In this document: positions 39,403-49,925 of the stretch, in pieces
How the letters are laid out: each line of letters opens with the position of its first letter
Numbering within the stretch: position 1 is the first letter of the stretch
From: Branchiostoma belcheri
Taxonomy: Eukaryota; Chordata; Leptocardii; Amphioxiformes; Branchiostomatidae
NCBI RefSeq assembly: GCF_001625305.1
Contig: NW_017804242.1
Span: 4,346,858-4,410,857 of the forward strand
Direction: 5' to 3'
DNA: 64,000 bases
Made by a program: the position numbers and the translations under genes
The notes under the pieces: generated by a model
Databases searched by the model: none
Told to the model about the DNA's origin: nothing
The model's input: only the letters and a program-made list of their open reading frames with translations

Positions 39403-39515
39403 GTTTTGTGTTTTTCAGGAGGAGGTACCAGCGACCAAACCCCAGACTACCCCGGTACGCGCATGAAGAAGTGTTACAACCAAAAGGAAGTACAAGACGG
39501 CGATTAAAAAAACAT
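39403..39515 (+). promoter_or_regulatory. possible 5' UTR exon start with short upstream ORF
   Basis: A strong acceptor-like sequence (TTTTGTGTTTTTCAG, ending at 39,419) precedes GGAGGTACC and an ATG at about 39,464 that opens a 14-codon frame starting MKKCYNQKEV. The same acceptor and short frame exist in the left copy with one amino-acid change. If transcription of the downstream gene begins further upstream, this could be its non-coding exon. No transcript evidence is available here. Confidence 0.2.
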
Positions 39516-40258
39516 CACCGTGGAAATGTTCTAACGGACCATTACTGACTTTGTTCAAATACCCAAGACGAGCGAAAACGAGGAACATAAAAACACCGTA
39601 ACGATAGTGAGAAAGACCTCCGACATATCATCTAACTCGGTTGTGTTATTGGAAAAGCTATTTCTACTTGAAACGACCGGCGGATTTCTCACTCACATTG
39701 TGGATGATGCGTCTAAGAGAATGCGTCTATGACTGTATAAAGCATGCAGACTACCGCGCGGTATTGTCCTTCTCAGAAAGACGTACCTTAATCATAAATA
39801 GAATTCTGCGAAACTTTCATTTTAAGACGACGATTTAAACATCCCCGAGGCTTACTCTTAAAGGGTAGAAATCGATACAATTGCCGAGAAAGGAATGCAT
39901 CGATACGCCGATAGGACGGGCCTGATTGCAGGATCTCCGTGTTGAATGGATTTTTCGCGGCTTTATGACTAGAATGGGGACACGCCGTGTTTAATTGGTG
40001 CACGGAAAATCTTCTGGACAGCTCTGGCACTAAGTTATGCAACGAAGACTTCCTGTGCTATTTGGCGAACACTTTAGGCACTTCACGGGCTGAAAATTAA
40101 CACCACCTAATTTTAAATGAACAGCCAAGAATCATTTTCTCCACTTGTGAAACGTTGGGATTGTACATTGATGCAGCTGCTTTAGTACTAGTATCATCTA
40201 ACAGATATATACGGTGTTTCCTTGTGTTTACCAGCATCACTAGGACAGTCTGACAAGT

Positions 40259-42115
40259 ATGGCCGCACAAGAACCGGTGTTCCTCGAACTCCTGGTTGTT
40301 GCCGTCTGCGGCTGCTTTGCCCCGATGTTGTGTGTCACTTGCCCTAAGCAGTGTGATTGCGGACAGTCGTTCACCCAAATCAACTGCAGCAGTCGAGGAA
40401 TAACCGACGTCCCGAGAGGAATTTACGAGAACACTTCGGAACTTCTCCTGAAGGCGAACGCCATCGAGTCCCTCAGACGGGACCAGTTCCTGAGATTGCG
40501 ACAGCTCGAACGTCTGGACCTCAACGAAAACGTAATCATGACCATCCAAGAAGGAGCATTTAATGGGTTGTATCGATTACAGATACTCAATTTGCGCAGA
40601 AATCGCCTGAGGAGTCTACAAGGGGGCATGTTCAGGTATCTTACCAACCTACGGGAGTTAACACTACAAGGGAACCCGATTATATGCCTGGAGGCTTACA
40701 CCTTCTCCCATTTGCCCTCGCTCAGAAAACTGGACTTGAGGGAATTGCGCCAACTCAAGGCGATATCAAGGAATGCGTTTAATGGATTGACTGCTCTGGT
40801 ATCTCTATCCATGTCAGATTCCAACTTACGCCGCTTGCCTTATTTACAACATTTAACTAGCCTTCAGGACCTGGATATGTCCAGAAACTCAATATCCGTC
40901 CTGAATGCAAATAACCTTCAGGGTCTTGTAAAGTTAACGAGACTAGTGCTGTCCTTTAACCATTTATCCACTGTGGAACAGGACTCACTCGATGACCTTT
41001 TTAGTTTGTCAGAGTTAGATCTCTCTTACAATAACATCACCAGCTTGCCATACAGGCTTTTTAGAGATACCTCTTTGGTCAAAGTATCCCTCCAGCGGAA
41101 TCCGTGGAACTGCACGTGCGTTGTTCATTGGTTAGCAAGATGGCTGCAAGAACACATGCGCAATGATACCAGTCTGCTCCAGTTACAGCGATGCGGTGGT
41201 TGCTTTTCTCCGGTCGAATTGCGTAGGAAACTTCTCTGTGACGTTCCGTTGTCGAGCTTAAAGTGCAAAAGGCCGCAAATTCATAAGGTTCATCCTACGG
41301 TAAACGCCACTGTAGGCGGCAATGCGGCGTTGCAGTGCGAACTTTCACCTGGTGTAGAGACGGCAATAAGCTGGATAACACCGGATGGGAGCAGAGCTAA
41401 GCGAAGCTCTTTCAGAGGAGGAAGAGTTAAAGTCGTGAATGATGGCACCCTTAACATCTCAAGGGTCACCATGTCCGACGCGGGGGTGTACCGTTGCATG
41501 GCAACGAACGACGCTGGCTTTGACAACTTCTACAAAATTCTGAACGTCACAGGTAGCATTCTACCCGAGTTCGCCGCCACGCAAGTTCCCATCAATCTAG
41601 ACGACATTCCGGAAGTTGATGACTTCGATGTCAGTTATTGCACGAATCCTCGTGGTGACGAGGACGTGTTTCTTTTGAATAGAACACAGTACACACAGAG
41701 AGATGTTAATCTGGAGCCGGAGGATCCTCGTGTAAATCCAACTGCAGACGCTACAAAGATCCCCCCAATGGACTCCCCTACCCAAAAAGACGATGATAAA
41801 GATACGTTCATGACGTTGTACAAAGGATATCTCATTGCGGCTCTCGTTGCAGCTGTTTCCTTAGGGACCCTTTTGTGGATTTTGGTCTGTGCAGTTATGA
41901 AATGTTCCAAGGAAAGAAACAGAGACGATAGGAAGAATAAAAGACTAGCCAAGTTAAAGAAGGAAGAAGCATCGGAATCACGATTTAACGTGTCCTGTGT
42001 AAAGAGTATAGACCCCGAGGAAACTGTAGAAATACCAGATGTGTATACTGTAAGTAAACTGACAGGCATTTTCGAAGATATGACTGTAAATCCTGCCACT
42101 GAAACAATAGTGTAA
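40259..42115 (+). CDS. LRR and Ig domain type I membrane protein, netrin-G-ligand (LRRC4)-like
   Basis: The gene is a single exon of 618 codons. A signal peptide occupies about residues 1-25 (hydrophobic LELLVVAVCGCF). The LRRNT has cysteines 28, 32, 34 and 43. About nine LRRs run from 59 to 270 with LxxLxLxxN repeats, for example LERLDLNEN and LSELDLSYNN. The LRRCT starts at NPWNCTC (281-287). One Ig domain spans about 347-430 with C360, W372 and DAGVYRC (C413). The transmembrane helix is about 522-546, followed by a basic stretch and a tail of about 70 residues ending ETIV, a class I PDZ ligand. At least nine N-glycosylation sequons lie outside the membrane. The start is supported by the signal peptide and a strong Kozak context (A at -3, G at +4). 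Nine LRRs, one Ig and a PDZ tail match vertebrate NGL/LRRC4 adhesion proteins, which act at the cell surface in neurons. AMIGO- or LINGO-like, or lancelet-specific LRRIG, are alternatives, and orthology is inferred rather than shown. Confidence 0.93.
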   Translation: MAAQEPVFLELLVVAVCGCFAPMLCVTCPKQCDCGQSFTQINCSSRGITDVPRGIYENTSELLLKANAIESLRRDQFLRLRQLERLDLNENVIMTIQEGAFNGLYRLQILNLRRNRLRSLQGGMFRYLTNLRELTLQGNPIICLEAYTFSHLPSLRKLDLRELRQLKAISRNAFNGLTALVSLSMSDSNLRRLPYLQHLTSLQDLDMSRNSISVLNANNLQGLVKLTRLVLSFNHLSTVEQDSLDDLFSLSELDLSYNNITSLPYRLFRDTSLVKVSLQRNPWNCTCVVHWLARWLQEHMRNDTSLLQLQRCGGCFSPVELRRKLLCDVPLSSLKCKRPQIHKVHPTVNATVGGNAALQCELSPGVETAISWITPDGSRAKRSSFRGGRVKVVNDGTLNISRVTMSDAGVYRCMATNDAGFDNFYKILNVTGSILPEFAATQVPINLDDIPEVDDFDVSYCTNPRGDEDVFLLNRTQYTQRDVNLEPEDPRVNPTADATKIPPMDSPTQKDDDKDTFMTLYKGYLIAALVAAVSLGTLLWILVCAVMKCSKERNRDDRKNKRLAKLKKEEASESRFNVSCVKSIDPEETVEIPDVYTVSKLTGIFEDMTVNPATETIV

Positions 42116-42218
42116 GCTGTGTAAATGCATTGACCTTATTGATAGGTAACCAAATACGCATTGTTGTTGTTCTTCGTACGTATCTACATCAGATATTATA
42201 TGCCTAGTGCGTTTTCTA

Positions 42219-42224
42219 AATAAA
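42219..42224 (+). terminator. polyadenylation signal AATAAA
   Basis: A canonical hexamer about 104 bp after the stop codon of the LRR-Ig gene, implying a short 3' UTR. Confidence 0.6.
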
Positions 42225-42229
42225 AGAAT

Positions 42230-43165
42230 TTGCCAGGAAACTACGTTTTCAGGACGACGACGCTGCAGCAACAGTTGAAAACCCCCCTTGCAGTGCACGT
42301 AGATTTTATTTGGTTAGACGTAACCTAAGAAAAAACGCAACACCTTTCTTCGTATTGGTTACAGTGCATGAAATCCAACATTTAAGCACACCTTGAAGCA
42401 TGGATAAAGGTACCGTTCTTGTTTTACTGAAAAGGAAACCTTTACGCATAATTGAGTGTATGCTTAAATATTTGCTTTTATGCAGTGTTTCTTTTTCAAC
42501 TCTCAACAACAATTCTCATATCTCTGTGTTGATTTTCTTATTATTATATAGAGAGGTGAATGATGGTGTCAGACTTATAGAATATGGTGGAAAGTGCATT
42601 CCTCATTTCATACATGTTGCAAATTGTAGATTATTTCAAGTAAAAGAATCTGCTCTCAGAAAGTCATTCAATGTTTCATTGTATCTTGTCACTTGGGAAA
42701 ATTCCTGAAACATACATTCCAACAGCTGGTGCCACTTGTCATTTCTGAATAACTCATGAAAATAATTACTCAACCATATACTGTCTCAATTATATGGAAA
42801 ATGACGAATATGTGGAAAACGATGGCAAAATATTTTCCAATTTTTGTCAAAAACAAATAAGCCGATAAATACTTAAAGCATACTCAGCAGCAATTTATAT
42901 TACGAAGCTCGCTTCAGATAAAGAATTTACCTCTACATAGAATGATAATTTACCAATACAAGGTTTTGAATATATTTGTAAATAAAACTTTGGTTAATGT
43001 TACATTCTGTATTTAGTAGTGTCAATTTAATGAAAGCAATACATTGATAGATTTAGGGCTTGTTATTAACAAGAATAATTTCATGACAACATAATTGGTG
43101 CCTGTACCTGTAGCAAGATTGCTACGTAGGAGATTCAGTATTCAAGTTACTGGAAGTAATATTTT
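42230..43165. other. no gene seen downstream of the LRR-Ig gene
   Basis: AT-rich. The open frame at 42,400-42,708 is hydrophobic and leucine-rich but has no recognised domain. Confidence 0.5.
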
Positions 43166-43272
43166 GAGTGACGCTAATTTATTTTAGGTTTGTATGTTTG
43201 GATTCCCAAGTGAGTGGGTGGAGATTGGGTTTCCCTTGATTGACAGGTTTGACCAGGTATACATAAACCATG
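43166..43272 (+). repeat. dispersed repeat family, copy E
   Basis: ACGCTAATTT-ATTTTAGGTTTGTATG, GTGAGTGGGTGGAGATTGGG, CTTGATTGACAGG and GACCAGGTAT occur in family order. With copy F it shares the variant GCTAATTTAT left block instead of GCTGG, suggesting a subfamily. Confidence 0.7.
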
Positions 43273-43340
43273 GTGCAATATTTAGCGGAGTGTCATCGGC
43301 ACAGTCGCACAATTGATAATGTATTTTATGATGCAATCCA

Positions 43341-43604
43341 TTGACACAAGCGATGTATACTTCCCAGAAGTTTCAAATCTTCTTGTTTTTATGTCAATCA
43401 CGATGCAAACAAACGTCTTCGCTGAAGAAGCCAGATGGCAAATGCATACTTAGATATATGCAGTTTATCTGTATTCCCTTTGGAATCAATAGTGCACTCG
43501 AAGAAGATTACTGGCGTATCAAGGTTAATCTCGAATCACTTTGCCATGAAAACGGGTGTTATTTGTGTTATGCTAAATCCATCTTATTACTAAAGGTTTA
43601 CTGA
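43341..43604 (+). pseudogene. decayed reverse-transcriptase scrap, Ty3/gypsy-like
   Basis: The open frame contains KKPDGK and, 15 residues later, IPFGINSALEE, followed by WRIKVNLESL. KPDG and PFGISSAPE are hallmarks of gypsy-type reverse transcriptases, where they normally lie many tens of residues apart and lead to the YxDD catalytic block. Here the intervening region is missing and no YxDD follows, so it would be an internally deleted relic. The match is short, and a chance resemblance cannot be excluded. Confidence 0.3.
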
Positions 43605-46365
43605 GCTTAAGATGCATATCAATCTTCCTTGTAGATACTGTCTGTGGCACTAGCTTCTCTATAAAGGTTTCTAATAGAAAAAAAATGTTTCATACATCAC
43701 ATTCTTTTGGCATCTCGTTGAAAGTAGCTTATCCCTTTTACGTTCGTTCATTTTACGTACGTTTATGAAGGCAAAAGCTACCTCTCTGGTTACAGGACAT
43801 TAAAACGAAAGTTACAACGCAATTCTATTGGTCAAACATAAACTTGCGATCTCGAAATCACTTGCACGTATACAAGGCTCAGAAGCAATACAAAGGTGGA
43901 GATTATGAGGTCCCAGTAGAACTATATGGCATCATACAATCAACATTATCAGCGGCCAAATGCACCTCTGATCGATCCCAATCCCTACCCTAATCCATGA
44001 TCATATTTGCTGTCAGGTACGGAATATTTTAGTGATTCTATTTACAGGATTATTGATTTTGATATTGAACTTTTCATGATGTCCAAGAGACGGTCGTCTG
44101 GAAAAGGGACCTTTGAACGACAAGGGCATTATCGCAGGTTAATGGCTATCAAATAGATCTATAAAGGTTATAAGCTTTAATCAAGAGGGCAACTTGTCAA
44201 TCCTGTACTAACCCAACTAGACAGACAGGGTAGATCAATGCGTTTTGAGCCTTGGTCACAACAGAAATATATCCCAACGCGAAGTTTAAGCTGTAATTTT
44301 CAACACAAGATATTTGACCTGAGCAGTGGATCAAAGGCTGCAGACAGTCTGTGGCATCCCCGGTCACTGAGTCACCTGTGTCATCTGCATAAAGTGACGT
44401 CACAGAAGCGGTGGATTGCTCATTTCTGGACAAAGGCTGTAGTTGTACATTCAAAAATGAGGGTAGGTACAACCTCCTGTGTTGGAAATTACAGTTTATA
44501 CTTGCTTTATAAAGAGTTCAAAGAACACATATGGACTTTCGATATACTAATATACTAAGTACTGTAGTATTTGACCATATGTTGAAGAAGGAAATTATGA
44601 AATACAAAGATACATTCTAGTTGCCTGAGTAATGATCCGGGAAGACGTGATTCAGAATTGATGACACCTTCCTATACTCGGTTTCGAAACGGAAACAGGC
44701 TCTGATAAAATGAAGGATCTAAACTGATCAACACAACTTTCAATTTAGTTGAAGTTTTCAGACGGCAACCGCCATTTTTTTCTCCAGCTACTGAAAGGGT
44801 AGTCACATAACCAAGAGGTTGAAAGGCCAACACGTGACTGGACGAGGGTAGTGTATATGGGTAAGAGTTTCAATTACATACATTACTTCAATTACATACA
44901 TTATCTACGGACTCTCATCGTTTTAAAGGTACTTAAAAAAAAAACTATTCTGAAGATTTTCTACTTATCATGCTATATGATCTGATACTCGTAACAACGA
45001 CTTCACCATTTTCCGCGCGACGTTATCTCTACTTAAACTATTGCCGCACATGAGCCCACTCGTTAAGAACCAATTTCATTACCACTTCCATCTCCCTCGT
45101 GAAAATTGACCGCCATGTTTCGATTGAAGTGGAATTGTGGGCTTTACCTAATGAAAGGGCAAAACGAAATGGCGTCGTTTCGTTTGATTTAGTTCCCCAT
45201 TGGCTGTGCTATCAAGTGACCTCGTTCCATGCAAATCAAAAAAGTGCTTTTGAGTAACATTACAAGGTCTTAAAGATGGGTATTATATTTCCCCAAAGAA
45301 GAAAGGGTTATATATTTATATTATTACACTATCATTTTAGTATGTAGTTCCCGTTCACTGTGAATGGAATAGTGAAGATATTAGTTTGCATGCAACACAG
45401 TACTGTTCACCGACTTTCCATACATTGTATCCACTACAACTGTTGTGGAATAAAGTAAATCAATTCACTGCCAAGAAAAATAGGGGAACAAAAATAAAGA
45501 TAAAGTCGAACAATTTACAATTTTAAGCAACAAAGATGTGCTTCATGCACTCATGGAGCGAGTTCTTTCCATGACCCAGGTTGCTGACAAGCGATATTTC
45601 ATCATTTCTTTCTCCAATTCTACTTCCCGGGGCAGCGGTTCAGTTGACCTGAGACCTCCCCTGTGGCTTTATTGATAGCATTTGTCAAAGAAGAAAGACT
45701 GTCCAGATTTCCGTTGCCTCAGGTAAATTTAGTTACCAGAAGACTTTATGATTGATGTTTTTATTTGCATCCTTTGGACAAGAACGCGGTAGACGTCACC
45801 GTTCCTTTTACCAGGCGCCTAATGGAGTCAGGCTTTACTGTACCGTGTTCGCAAATGGAGCTTCATATATCAAAGAGAATGTGAAAAAACAGGTTGGTAC
45901 AAAGACGTTGGTACTTTACATCCAAAGGGTAGTGCAATCGCACCGTGCAATGGGTGTCACTGCCTTTTTCTGCAGCATATGCTCAACAGAATCGTGAATG
46001 ATGTAGTCGTGGTGGCGCCTGTAGGTACACCTCAGTTGGGACTATGTCTGATGTGGTTTCTGGTGTTCAGGGAGACATCACCACCATTCACGGGATTCTG
46101 CATATCCATCACCAATGTATATGTACTTTAACACAGCAGCCTCATTTTGGTTACGTCTGGGCCAGTAACCCTGCACGTTGATGAAGGTAAAAGTTACTCA
46201 CAGACAGTTCAAAATCTACTACTAAATAGATGAATACGGGCATTACTTTTGGAAGTTTCCTGACAGTAGCAGATTCTATGGTGTTGTCTTACCATAAAAC
46301 CTATCATACATGATTTGCATATCAATGACACTCCCGGCTACTTGTTCTGTCAGTTCATTTTAGTG
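43605..46365. other. no gene seen; intergenic
   Basis: Short open frames at 44,238-44,558 and 45,752-45,997 lack motifs. There is an isolated perfect TGACGTCA near 44,395, and an 18-bp unit containing CAATTACATACATTAC is repeated twice at 44,870-44,903. Confidence 0.5.
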
Positions 46366-46425
46366 ATGCTAAAGAAGAGTGACGGATGTCACTGGAATCG
46401 TCCAGAAGTAATCCCCGTAGTAAAA
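46365..46425 (+). ncRNA. decayed hammerhead motif, family 2
   Basis: CTAAAGA (one base from CUGAAGA), stem AGTGAC-GGAT-GTCACT, GGAA in place of GAAA, then TCGTCCAGAAGTAATC. The stem, its loop and the GTCCAGAA tag match the 26.05- and 62.34-kb copies. Confidence 0.4.
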
Positions 46426-46540
46426 TTTGAATTATCCATCGGTAGCTGTGTAGTTTCAACTACTTCCATAAAAGACACAAGAAGTAAGAACATAGCGTTG
46501 TATCAACTGCCATCAGATATATCATGCAATGAATTACGGC

Positions 46541-46880
46541 CATGCAAAAACTTTGTGTAACTCATATTCGCGGCGCCGGTATATATGACCTTAGTTACCT
46601 TTCTGAATTTGATATGCTGAACAGGTTACAAATTTACTTTGTGCTCGAATACATCTAATGTTCGTCCAAGGTCCACCTAATTATTCGTGTTCCTTCCATT
46701 GTCATGCATTCATGCAAAAACTTTGTGTAACTCATATTCGCGGCGCCGGTATATATGACCTTAGTTACATGTCTGAATTTGATATGCCGAACAGGTTACA
46801 AAATTCACTTTGTGAAATACATCTGATGTCCGTCCAAGGTCCACCTAATTATTAGCGTTCCATCCATTGAGTTGCGAAAG
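46541..46880 (+). repeat. 170-bp tandem duplication, two copies
   Basis: The copies start at 46,541 and 46,711 with CATGCAAAAACTTTGTGTAA. They share a CpG-rich palindromic stretch (TTCGCGGCGCCGGTATA) and GTCCAAGGTCCACCTAATTAT near the end. A few percent divergence indicates an old rather than artefactual duplication. Confidence 0.9.
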
Positions 46881-48769
46881 CTTTTACCGGAGGTTGTTGA
46901 ACTTCGGGTCTTATTTAGGTTAACGGTCTTTTGTTGTATTGACATATTGATGTATACGAGGCATCGAAACGGACTGCAATGCAGCATTTTTAGAAACCAC
47001 TTCGGTCCTCGTGGGATTCCCGTAGCTGGGAGGCCGGTATCTGAAGAATCGATCATGGCATCTCTTGGGTACAGGTAGTGCTCTTTGTCTTCATGACGGT
47101 CACTCATACGGATGAAAGGGTGAGCGTACTAGTAGGGTGCAGGCCTGGCAGCGTGTATACGTAGCCTCGGGTCTGCCTTAGAAGATCACACACCCTTCTC
47201 ATCTCAATCGATCGCATAGAACTGACCATACAATTCTTTTCATCTCTCAGGCAGTAACTGCATCTAAAATCATATATTCGTGAAATTTCTTTGATCTGGT
47301 TTTCCACACCACTACGATAATCACAACGTCATTAGAAAATATTTTCTATTCCTATGCCAGAAGAAAGGCCCAAGTGGTCTTTTTCGTGCCGGTCTATTTC
47401 ACTAGTTGGGGATTCAAAAGACCGCCCAAAGCCTCGCGCCATCAACACATGGGTATCGATCACACGCAGCAGTGGTGATTGTTCTCAGGCCTAATTGGGA
47501 TCGTATCTCTTCCCGGAAACTTTATTGATCTCCACTGGGAGAATATGAGGTTCAAGGTCGACTTTGCCGCTGTAGCTAGAAAGACAGGAAATCTTCAAGT
47601 AGTTGGTTGTATTTTGATCGATACATTATACAGACGAGGTCTTTTTGCACGATGTCAAGCATTGTGTCGAGCACGATATCATCCAGAACCGTGCTTTATC
47701 CAAATCCATGCTCAGGCACGGTTCTGGATAGTCCATGCTTACATAGAATCCCTGCTAATAATGGGACAAATCTACGATCTTGGATACGCGTAGGCCAACC
47801 AGAAATAGTCCCCACCAGACTCCTTTGGCAGGCTGAATACGGCCTTAAAAAAATGATAAATTGGCCATAGAAGGGAGCCGGCCATCTATGGTCCGATCGG
47901 CCTGCACGTTTTCTGGTGGAGACTAAACCAGAACCATGCCTGATCCTAATCCTAACCTATAGATTCAGTAGATAGGCACGGATACAACGAGAACTCGCAG
48001 CTTGCCTCTGTGACTATGAAGAACAGTAATCTTTTGACTTCATCGCCCACGGTCGTCCTCAGGATATATGTAGATTCCTTTCGGTTTAGATTAGCTCAGG
48101 CGATGTGGTCCCCGGGCTATGTTTAATATTGCGAGGATTGCAGACGTGTGGAGTCTGCTCACACCCCTGAGCATTCCAGTTGATGGATGTCAGAGAATAA
48201 TCTTCATACACACACCGTTGGGTCAGAATAGATAATACATCCTAATGATTAATATAGATGAGACCGCTACCATGCTCGGAACAGATTACGCTATAAGCAC
48301 TTCTGTTAATTATGTCCACATACGTTAAAAGATAAGACATCTTGAGTTATAGCCCATTCGGGTAGAATCACCTGCAGCCATAAACGGACTGGGTATTTCA
48401 ACGCCTTATTCAGGAGTGTAACAGAGTGGAAAGCAAGACCGATTGTTCCTGTTTTATGTGAATCAGCTCTTGATCCAGGTTAGGGCGGCCACGGCCGGTG
48501 GATATTCAACGGGAATGTTAATGTAGCGGCGGAGGTATTCTTCAACTTCTCAGAGGTCGAGGGCCACTCTAGGCACGGGTCTGTGTGGGGACGATTTGAG
48601 GCACAATGATGTAGTTTCTCCCCGCGCTTATGAACTGGGAGACCTGGTACGTCATAAATAGTGAAGATAATGTACCAATGCCGACACCGTGCAAGAAACG
48701 ATCTTTCAGTTTAGAGTTCTCCAGACGGAGTTGACTTCAATAAATCCCAACGGGACGGGAGCATGGTAT
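46881..48769. other. no gene seen; intergenic
   Basis: Frames such as 47,479-47,793 (+) show no recognised domain. That frame crosses a 14-bp perfect inverted repeat (47,681-47,694 and 47,716-47,729). Confidence 0.5.
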
Positions 48770-48880
48770 AGGGTGGCGCTAATTTATGCTAGGTTTGTAT
48801 GTTTGTTTGGGTTCAGAAGGGAGTGGGTAAAGATTGGGTTTCACTTGAATGATAAGGTTATGACCCGGTATGCATGCCCT
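48770..48880 (+). repeat. dispersed repeat family, copy F
   Basis: GGTGGCGCTAATTTATGC, TAGGTTTGTATGTTTG, GGGAGTGGGTAAAGATTGGG, CACTTGAATGATAAGG and GACCCGGTATGCATGCC occur in family order. Confidence 0.75.
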
Positions 48881-49617
48881 GGCTTCAAGGATCTTCATTC
48901 AAAGGTCAGGGAAACTGGTCTTTTGCCAGCATTGATGGACAACATTTAGTTAATGTGAAGTAACCCTATCATGTCTACATTATTAAGGAAAGGAGAATGA
49001 TGCTTTACATCTTAATTATACAAGCATGCGATCAGGTTTGGCAACCTAATTTAAATGATCTCCGGAGCTCAGGTGGTTCATTTCGGTTTTATCAATTGCC
49101 TTCACTGGCGACAGACTTTTCTATCTATTTGCAGATTGAGGTGAATTTCAACATAGCAAGTCCAATCTTGAATTCCATGATTGTCTCGGGTTGATTTTGG
49201 CTAACTTACTGTCCTCATTTTCGGCACACAACATGCTATAATTGAAAATCTACTTGAAGCAGCCTGAAGCTATAAACTTTGCCTGGCAAAGTTAAATGCA
49301 ATTGGTAGCACCCTATTGAGCCCTGAATTCCGTTTTGATTATGACAATACTTCTAGTACTGAAATACGTTTAACAGTACTTGGGCCACTGTCCTATTTTG
49401 GCAATTCAATGTCAAAAGTTAATGAGCAGAAGGAATGATTCACACAAAAATGATTGGACATGGTGGTTTCACGAAGGCAACAGAACAAGGCGAATCAAAA
49501 TTGAAAATAAAGTTACAACTACCAAACTTTGTGAAAGACAGAAAACGGATGGCAACGGTATTGAAGATCGCAGTAGTAAATTTGTACGTCCCGGGAATAT
49601 TCTTACGGGCGGCACTT

Positions 49618-49925
49618 GTTTGTATGAAGTTCAATCCTAAGCAGCGAGGATTGGAAGTGAGTGGGTAGAGATCAAGTTTCAGTTGATTGAAGAGGTGTAC
49701 CTCGATATGTCCCGCGTGGTAGGATGTGGTATGAGGTCGCCCTGAATGTCCACTCCGCCATTATCGTATAATATATAAATCATGGTTAACTGATGTTGAT
49801 GTACATCACACAGTCGTAATAATCTATTCTATGACCTAATTTAATCAAGTGTTTCCCAGTGATTATGCAATAAAGTTCAAAATGCATTTACAGATAAACT
49901 CAAAACACTTCTCGGCTATCTAAAA
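49618..49925 (+). repeat. dispersed repeat family, copy G
   Basis: AGCAGCGAGGATTGGAAGTG, GAGTGGGTAGAGATCAAG, TTTCAGTTGATTGAAGAGG and GGTATGAGGTCGCC are followed by a right part (TAATTTAATCAAGTGTTTCCC through AAACTCAAAACACTT) that aligns with the right part of copy B. It lies less than 1 kb from copy F. Confidence 0.7.

Larger units (their letters stand above)
37463..39902 (+). repeat. right copy of duplicated segment, contiguous with the LRR-Ig gene
   Basis: This is the homologue of 34,272-37,442. It continues without interruption into unique DNA and the gene at 40,259, so it is the copy to use as the true upstream region. The short open frame at 39,641-39,838 has a counterpart at 37,180-37,377. 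A neighbouring minus-strand frame in the left copy (36,955-37,170) meets an extra base here (AAAAACACC), which argues that the segment is non-coding. Confidence 0.85.

Noticed and set aside
40097-40549. 150-residue minus-strand frame antisense to the LRR-Ig gene
   Set aside because: It overlaps the 5' end of a well-supported gene, has no domain, and is the expected shadow of a GC-balanced coding sequence.
41635-42099. 154-residue minus-strand frame with hydrophobic stretch
   Set aside because: The hydrophobic part is the antisense reading of the transmembrane and tail codons of the LRR-Ig gene.
47479-47793. 104-residue frame
   Set aside because: No recognisable domain, it spans a palindrome that makes the peptide partly symmetric, and there are no splice signals or partner exons.
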